From Fimbriimonadaceae bacterium (GTDB taxonomy: Bacteria > Armatimonadota > Fimbriimonadia > Fimbriimonadales > Fimbriimonadaceae), in the NCBI GenBank assembly GCA_022842565.1, contig JALHPH010000129.1:1-5651 (forward strand): DNA of 5,651 nucleotides. Direction: 5' to 3'. Within the stretch, counting starts at the first letter, position 1. Each line of letters begins with the position of its first letter. Below are positions 1-3,129 of the stretch, piece by piece. The notes beneath the pieces were generated by a model. That model saw only the letters and a list, made by a program, of their open reading frames with translations, made no database searches and was not told the DNA's origin. A program made the translations under genes and the position numbers.

Positions 1-198
1 CCCCAGTCCGGAGACCGTTGGCGCGTGAACCTCAGCCGAGTGCAATGGGACCTCACCGTGCAAGACGGTTGCTACGAGAAAGTGCCAGACAGGCCAGAAC
101 ACAATTGGGTGTGGTGCCCCATGGGTGAGATCGACATGCACCTGCCGGACCGCTGGGGCTGGCTTGAATTTACTCCGTATCCGAACGCGGGAAGATAA
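1..198 (+). CDS. Carbohydrate-binding family 9-like protein, C-terminal fragment
   Basis: Frame 1 is open from the first base to a TAA at 196-198, giving 65 residues; the gene begins outside the window. The sequence shows the typical end of CBM9-like (DOMON-like beta-sandwich) proteins: WRVNLSRVQW at residues 7-16, then PEHNWVWCPMG at 32-42, IDMHLPDRWGWLEF at 44-57, and a short tail. In that family the motif reads roughly WRVNFSRVEW ... NWVWSPQGxIDMHxPExWGxxxF, so the match is close. Family members are often secreted or envelope proteins that bind or help process carbohydrate; no signal peptide can be judged here because the N-terminus is missing. Its last 29 bp overlap the end of the convergent histidine kinase gene, so the two share no intergenic terminator. 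The family call is from motif memory and is fairly firm; the substrate is unknown. Confidence 0.8.
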   Translation, partial: PQSGDRWRVNLSRVQWDLTVQDGCYEKVPDRPEHNWVWCPMGEIDMHLPDRWGWLEFTPYPNAGR

Positions 199-1747
199 CT
201 TCCGCAACGGCCCAGCCGTGACTATCGTGCAGCCGGAAAGTACCGCCGAGCCCGCGCGAAAGATTGCTCACTATCTGCAAACCCAAATGCGCATTCACCA
301 TGACGTCGAAATCGGTCGGCAGAGGATCGCCGTTATTGGCGACCCAAAGCGAAACCGTGCGGTCCTGCTCCTCGAACGTGACGTGAACCTCGCCCTGCAG
401 TGCCTTCTTAAATCCGTGCTCCAGGGCGTTCAGGATCAGCTCGTTCAGAACCAAGGCCACTTGCGTCGCCTGAACCATATTCAGCTTCACATCCGAGCCG
501 CGGACATCAAAGCGCACGCGGCGGTCTGGCAGCAGCGTGGATTGCTGAATATGGTGAACCAGCGAGTCGGCGATTACCCGCATTCCGACGCGGTCCAAGT
601 CCTCGCGGCTCAATAGGTCGTGCACCGCAGCAATCGCCAAGATTCGGTTGATGCTGTCCCCGATGGCGTCTTCCAGCGTCGCGTAATGCTTATGCCGAAG
701 CTGAAGGCGAAGCAGCGAAACCACTTGTTGTAGGTTGTTCTTCACACGGTGATGCATCTCCTGCATCAGCGTGGAGCGCACGTTCAGTTTTGCGTTTTCG
801 ATGCTCGTTGCGGCTTGCTTGGCAATCGTCTCCAGAGCCAGCTTTTCGTCCTCATCGAAGTTTCGGATTTCGTCGGCGTAACAAGTCAGCACCCCAATCG
901 CCCGGCCCGAAACGATCAGCGGGACGCAGATCATGCTGCGAAGGCCCTGCTGCTCTGCCAGGTCGTGGCCCACGTATGTCGCTTCGTTCAAAACGTCCGT
1001 CACGATGATGGTGCGCATTTCCAGCACTGCAACGCCAGCGATACTTTCACCGACCCTCAGCGCCCGCTTGCGCTGATACTCCGACATCTTGGCCTGCGTC
1101 GCGCGCAAGACCAACTCATCCGTCGTCTCATCCAGCAGCCGCACGGTACAGACTTTGTAGCCAAACTGCTCGGCAGTCAGGTTCACCAGAAGCTGCAAGA
1201 TCTCCTCCAGGTAAGGGCTTCCGGCGAGGGTCGCCGCCACTTCGCTGAGCGGCCTCAGCCGGTCAGAGAGCGCACCGACCGCCAAGATGTGTTGGTAGGC
1301 AGCTAGCGCTTCCAGCGCGCCCAGGCAGAGCTCCATCAGTCGAGCCTCGTGTGCGACGTCTTGCGGCCACACCTTCCGGCTTCGCAAAATCCAAACCCCG
1401 CGCAGGCCCGGCGTTGCGACAGGCACAAACTTGGCCGATTCAAACGTGGATTCGTCGAAATCGGGATACCGCTGGGCAGCAGGATGCGCTAAAAGCTGCG
1501 ACTCTACGTGAACCGGGTGCCCCACTTGCAGCGTCTTGCCGGTTAGACCAATCGCCTGATCAAACCTGACGCGACCGATTTTGGCTGGCGCAAAACTCGA
1601 GGCCCTCAGCACCAAGAACCCGGCGGCGTCCACTAGCAACAGCTCGGCCTCGCCGTCAGGCACCTCGGCCGCAATTCCGGCCGAAAGGTGCTCCAGCAAC
1701 TGCTCTTCGCTGCCGCTCTCAGCCAGAAGCGTCAGCCACGGCTTCAT
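170..1747 (-). CDS. GAF-domain sensor histidine kinase, HisKA_2 type (PdtaS-like)
   Basis: A 525-residue protein. Residues about 8-150 look like a divergent GAF domain (IGLTGKTLQVGHPVHVES at 66-83), and about 168-318 like a second, clearer GAF (GESIAGVAV at 233-241, SMICVPLIVSGRAIGVLTCY at 271-290). The dimerisation/phosphoacceptor segment is HisKA_2: EMHHRVKNNLQQVVSLLRLQ at 330-349, with H332/H333 as the candidate phosphorylated histidines. The HATPase_c domain follows: N-box NELILNALEHGF at 435-446, a G1-like box VANNGDPLP at 469-477, HLGLQIV at 487-493 and GGTF at 501-504. No signal peptide or membrane segment is seen, so it should be a cytosolic sensor of a small ligand, redox state or similar; the ligand cannot be read from sequence. 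HisKA_2 kinases of this build often signal to ANTAR-type or other response regulators, and none is in view. The G1 box is unusual: the usual Asp of DxGxG is Asn and the second Gly is Pro. The start codon is fixed by the ATGA overlap with the upstream peptidase gene, implying translational coupling. Confidence 0.93.
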   Translation of the reverse strand: MKPWLTLLAESGSEEQLLEHLSAGIAAEVPDGEAELLLVDAAGFLVLRASSFAPAKIGRVRFDQAIGLTGKTLQVGHPVHVESQLLAHPAAQRYPDFDESTFESAKFVPVATPGLRGVWILRSRKVWPQDVAHEARLMELCLGALEALAAYQHILAVGALSDRLRPLSEVAATLAGSPYLEEILQLLVNLTAEQFGYKVCTVRLLDETTDELVLRATQAKMSEYQRKRALRVGESIAGVAVLEMRTIIVTDVLNEATYVGHDLAEQQGLRSMICVPLIVSGRAIGVLTCYADEIRNFDEDEKLALETIAKQAATSIENAKLNVRSTLMQEMHHRVKNNLQQVVSLLRLQLRHKHYATLEDAIGDSINRILAIAAVHDLLSREDLDRVGMRVIADSLVHHIQQSTLLPDRRVRFDVRGSDVKLNMVQATQVALVLNELILNALEHGFKKALQGEVHVTFEEQDRTVSLWVANNGDPLPTDFDVMVNAHLGLQIVSNLSRGLGGTFRLHDSHGWAVAEVIFPRSDTE

Positions 1748-2976
1748 GCCGAGAACGGGCCGATGGCGGTGGTCGAAAGTCGCTCCAGATCCATCATTTC
1801 CGCGCAGAGATCGCGCACCCCTTGCGAGGTGACCTTGTTCACTTTCTCGAGTGTTTCATCGAGCGGAATGTCGCGGCGGAAGTGCAATTCGTTCTTGGTG
1901 TTTCGCATCATTCGGGCGTTCATGCTTTCCAGCGCCAGCACCATGTTGCCGCTCATTTGCAGCTTGATTCGCTCCAGCTCGCCGTCGGCATAACCGTCGT
2001 CCACAAAACGCTTCAGCTCCGACCGCACAAGGGCTTGAACCTCGTCCCAGGTCTGCGGTCCGGTCCCGCCGTAGATGGTGAAGAGGCCCCCGCCGCTATA
2101 ACTCATGTTGTAGCTCCCTATGGCATAGGCCAGTCCGCGCTTCTCGCGGAGTTCTTGGAAAAGCCGCCCGCTCATGCCGCCGCCAAGCGTAGCGTCCAGC
2201 ACCGCTGCGGTGTGAATGCGCGGATCGTGCAGCGGAACCGAGTCGCCGCCGATGCAAAAGTGCACCTGTTCCACGTTTTTTGCAACCAAGTTGTCTGATG
2301 CCGTTGGCGTGGGCTTGTTCGCGGGCTCAGGATCGTTCCCCGGCGGCAAATCGCCCAGCAGAGAAGTCACTTGCGAAAAAATTGCCTCTGGGTCGCAATC
2401 ACCCGCCACCGATACGATGATGTTACCGCCGAGATAGCGCCGCGCCATGTATTTGCGCAGGGCATCGGGCGTGAAGCTGTTCACCGAGTCGTGAGTGCCA
2501 ATGACCGGCTTTCCGAGTGGGTGGTCACCCCAGCGGCCCGAGACGTGGAGCTCATGCACATGGTCGCCCGGTTCGTCCTCGCTTCGTCTGATCTCTTCGA
2601 TCACAACACCCTTTTCTCGGTTCAATTCGACCTCGTCGAGCAACGAATTGCGCAGCATGTCGGATAGAACGTCAAGGGCATTGGCCGTATCCGAGCTCAG
2701 GACCCTGCAATAATAGGTTGTTTGCTCTTTGTCGGTAAATGCGTTGAGAATGCCACCGCGCCCCTCGACCGAAGAAGCGATGTCCATCGCAGTTCTCGAT
2801 TTCGTGCCCTTAAAAAGCATGTGCTCGATGAAGTGAGTGATGCCCGCTTCGTCGTCATGCTCATGTCGGCTCCCTGCACTGCAGGTGATACCTATGGCAG
2901 TGGAGCGAAGATGAGTGTGGGGTTCTACAAGAATTCGAACTCCATTTTCTAGATCAAAACGATGCAAACCAGACAT
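1744..2976 (-). CDS. M16 family zinc metallopeptidase (processing-peptidase-like)
   Basis: A 410-residue protein, the usual size of single-unit bacterial M16 peptidases such as Bacillus YmxG/MlpA and related to the mitochondrial processing peptidase beta subunit. The inverted zinc motif HxxEH is intact: H48-F-I-E51-H52 within GITHFIEHMLFKGT. The downstream glutamate ligand lies in EKGVVIEEIRRSEDEP, most likely E128, 75 residues after H52, the normal spacing. GGILNAFTDKEQTTYY at 75-89 is also typical. The M16_C half (about 165-345) carries GRLFQELREKRGLAYAIGSY at 270-289, with the Arg and Tyr that help bind substrate. E51 would act as general base in peptide hydrolysis. No signal peptide is seen, so it is probably cytosolic. 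ATG at 2974-2976 is chosen because the conserved N-terminus (HRFDLENGVRILVE) starts 5 residues later; there is no Shine-Dalgarno close by. It is first in an operon with the histidine kinase (4-bp overlap). Substrate unknown. Confidence 0.96.
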   Translation of the reverse strand: MSGLHRFDLENGVRILVEPHTHLRSTAIGITCSAGSRHEHDDEAGITHFIEHMLFKGTKSRTAMDIASSVEGRGGILNAFTDKEQTTYYCRVLSSDTANALDVLSDMLRNSLLDEVELNREKGVVIEEIRRSEDEPGDHVHELHVSGRWGDHPLGKPVIGTHDSVNSFTPDALRKYMARRYLGGNIIVSVAGDCDPEAIFSQVTSLLGDLPPGNDPEPANKPTPTASDNLVAKNVEQVHFCIGGDSVPLHDPRIHTAAVLDATLGGGMSGRLFQELREKRGLAYAIGSYNMSYSGGGLFTIYGGTGPQTWDEVQALVRSELKRFVDDGYADGELERIKLQMSGNMVLALESMNARMMRNTKNELHFRRDIPLDETLEKVNKVTSQGVRDLCAEMMDLERLSTTAIGPFSA

Positions 2977-2985
2977 TGAACTAGT

Positions 2986-2991
2986 ATTGTA
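2986..2991 (-). promoter_or_regulatory. Candidate -10 box for the peptidase-kinase operon
   Basis: On the minus strand this reads TACAAT, five of six matches to TATAAT, and its end lies 9 nt before the peptidase ATG. No convincing -35 hexamer is present 16-18 bp upstream (the 17-bp position reads GGCAAA). A purine-rich GGAGG exists at 3005-3001 on the minus strand but is 24 nt from the ATG, too far to act as its Shine-Dalgarno. The placement would give a leaderless or almost leaderless mRNA. Single-motif evidence only. Confidence 0.35.
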
Positions 2992-3020
2992 ATGAATGAG
3001 CCTCCGTTTTTGCCCCGCAT

Positions 3021-3048
3021 GGACTTTCCTGGCATAGGTCTAAAGTCC
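3021..3048. repeat. Inverted repeat, candidate operator (GGACTTT-N14-AAAGTCC)
   Basis: Perfect 7-bp arms GGACTTT (3021-3027) and AAAGTCC (3042-3048) are separated by 14 bp, so the half-site centres are 21 bp apart, about two helical turns. This places both half-sites on the same face of the DNA, as expected for a dimeric regulator. It sits between the two divergent start codons, 45 bp from the leftward ATG and 81 bp from the rightward one. It could also be chance or an RNA hairpin with a 14-nt loop. Confidence 0.4.
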
Positions 3049-3063
3049 TGTGAAAGCGCCCAG

Positions 3064-3088
3064 CAGGAACACCAAGAATTGGTCCCTG
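3064..3088. repeat. Inverted repeat with core ACCAA-GAA-TTGGT
   Basis: The core at 3071-3083 is a perfect 5-bp dyad with a 3-nt centre, and outer arms CAGG (3064-3067) and CCTG (3085-3088) extend it with an unequal internal gap of 3 and 1 nt. It ends 41 bp before the regulator ATG. As DNA it could be a second operator for either divergent unit; as RNA it could fold a small hairpin if transcription starts far enough upstream. It is unlike the repeat at 3021-3048 in sequence. Confidence 0.35.
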
Positions 3089-3117
3089 GTCACATCGCCG
3101 TGGGTTTACAATTGGGC

Positions 3118-3123
3118 TACACT
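3118..3123 (+). promoter_or_regulatory. Candidate -10 box for the BTAD regulator gene
   Basis: TACACT (four of six matches to TATAAT, fitting TAnnnT) lies exactly 6 nt before the ATG at 3130. There is no Shine-Dalgarno in the preceding 20 nt and no good -35 at the standard distance. The TAnnnT-N6-ATG layout is the one seen for leaderless genes in lineages where these are common. Short motif, so low confidence. Confidence 0.3.
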
Positions 3124-3129
3124 AACGTT

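Larger units (their letters stand above)
2977..3129. promoter_or_regulatory. Divergent intergenic control region
   Basis: This 153-bp gap separates the start of the leftward peptidase-kinase operon from the start of the rightward BTAD regulator. By eye it is richer in A and T than the flanking genes. It must carry the promoters of both units. It contains two inverted repeats (3021-3048 and 3064-3088) and one TAnnnT box close to each start codon, listed separately. The rightward reading frame stays open back to a TGA at 2977-2979, with alternative ATGs at 2992 and 3019 and a GTG at 3100. A longer N-terminus for the regulator is therefore formally possible, but it would add residues not expected before the winged-helix domain and would use up the promoter space. 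Confidence 0.7.

Noticed and set aside
125..616. Plus-strand open frame of 163 codons antisense to the kinase
   Set aside because: It lies opposite the HATPase_c and HisKA_2 coding sequence, which has clear motifs; its translation has no recognisable domain. The real plus-strand gene here is in frame 1 and ends at 198.
749..1306. Plus-strand open frame of 185 codons antisense to the kinase GAF and HisKA_2 region
   Set aside because: Low-complexity His/Gln/Arg-rich translation typical of the complement of a GC-rich gene; no family signature.
1670..1690. TCGGCC-N8-GGCCGA inverted repeat in the kinase gene
   Set aside because: Six-bp GC-rich arms inside coding sequence; expected by chance in a GC-rich gene.
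1822..2298. Plus-strand open frame of 158 codons antisense to the M16 gene
   Set aside because: Shadow of the peptidase coding strand, whose frame has an intact zinc motif and full family length.
3001..3005. GGAGG on the minus strand as ribosome binding site for the peptidase
   Set aside because: It is 24 nt from the ATG at 2976, and no ATG, GTG or TTG in that frame lies at a suitable distance from it.
2992..3129. Upstream in-frame starts for the regulator (ATG 2992, ATG 3019, GTG 3100)
   Set aside because: They would add 10 to 46 residues before the winged-helix domain with no Shine-Dalgarno, and would consume the promoter gap shared with the peptidase operon.
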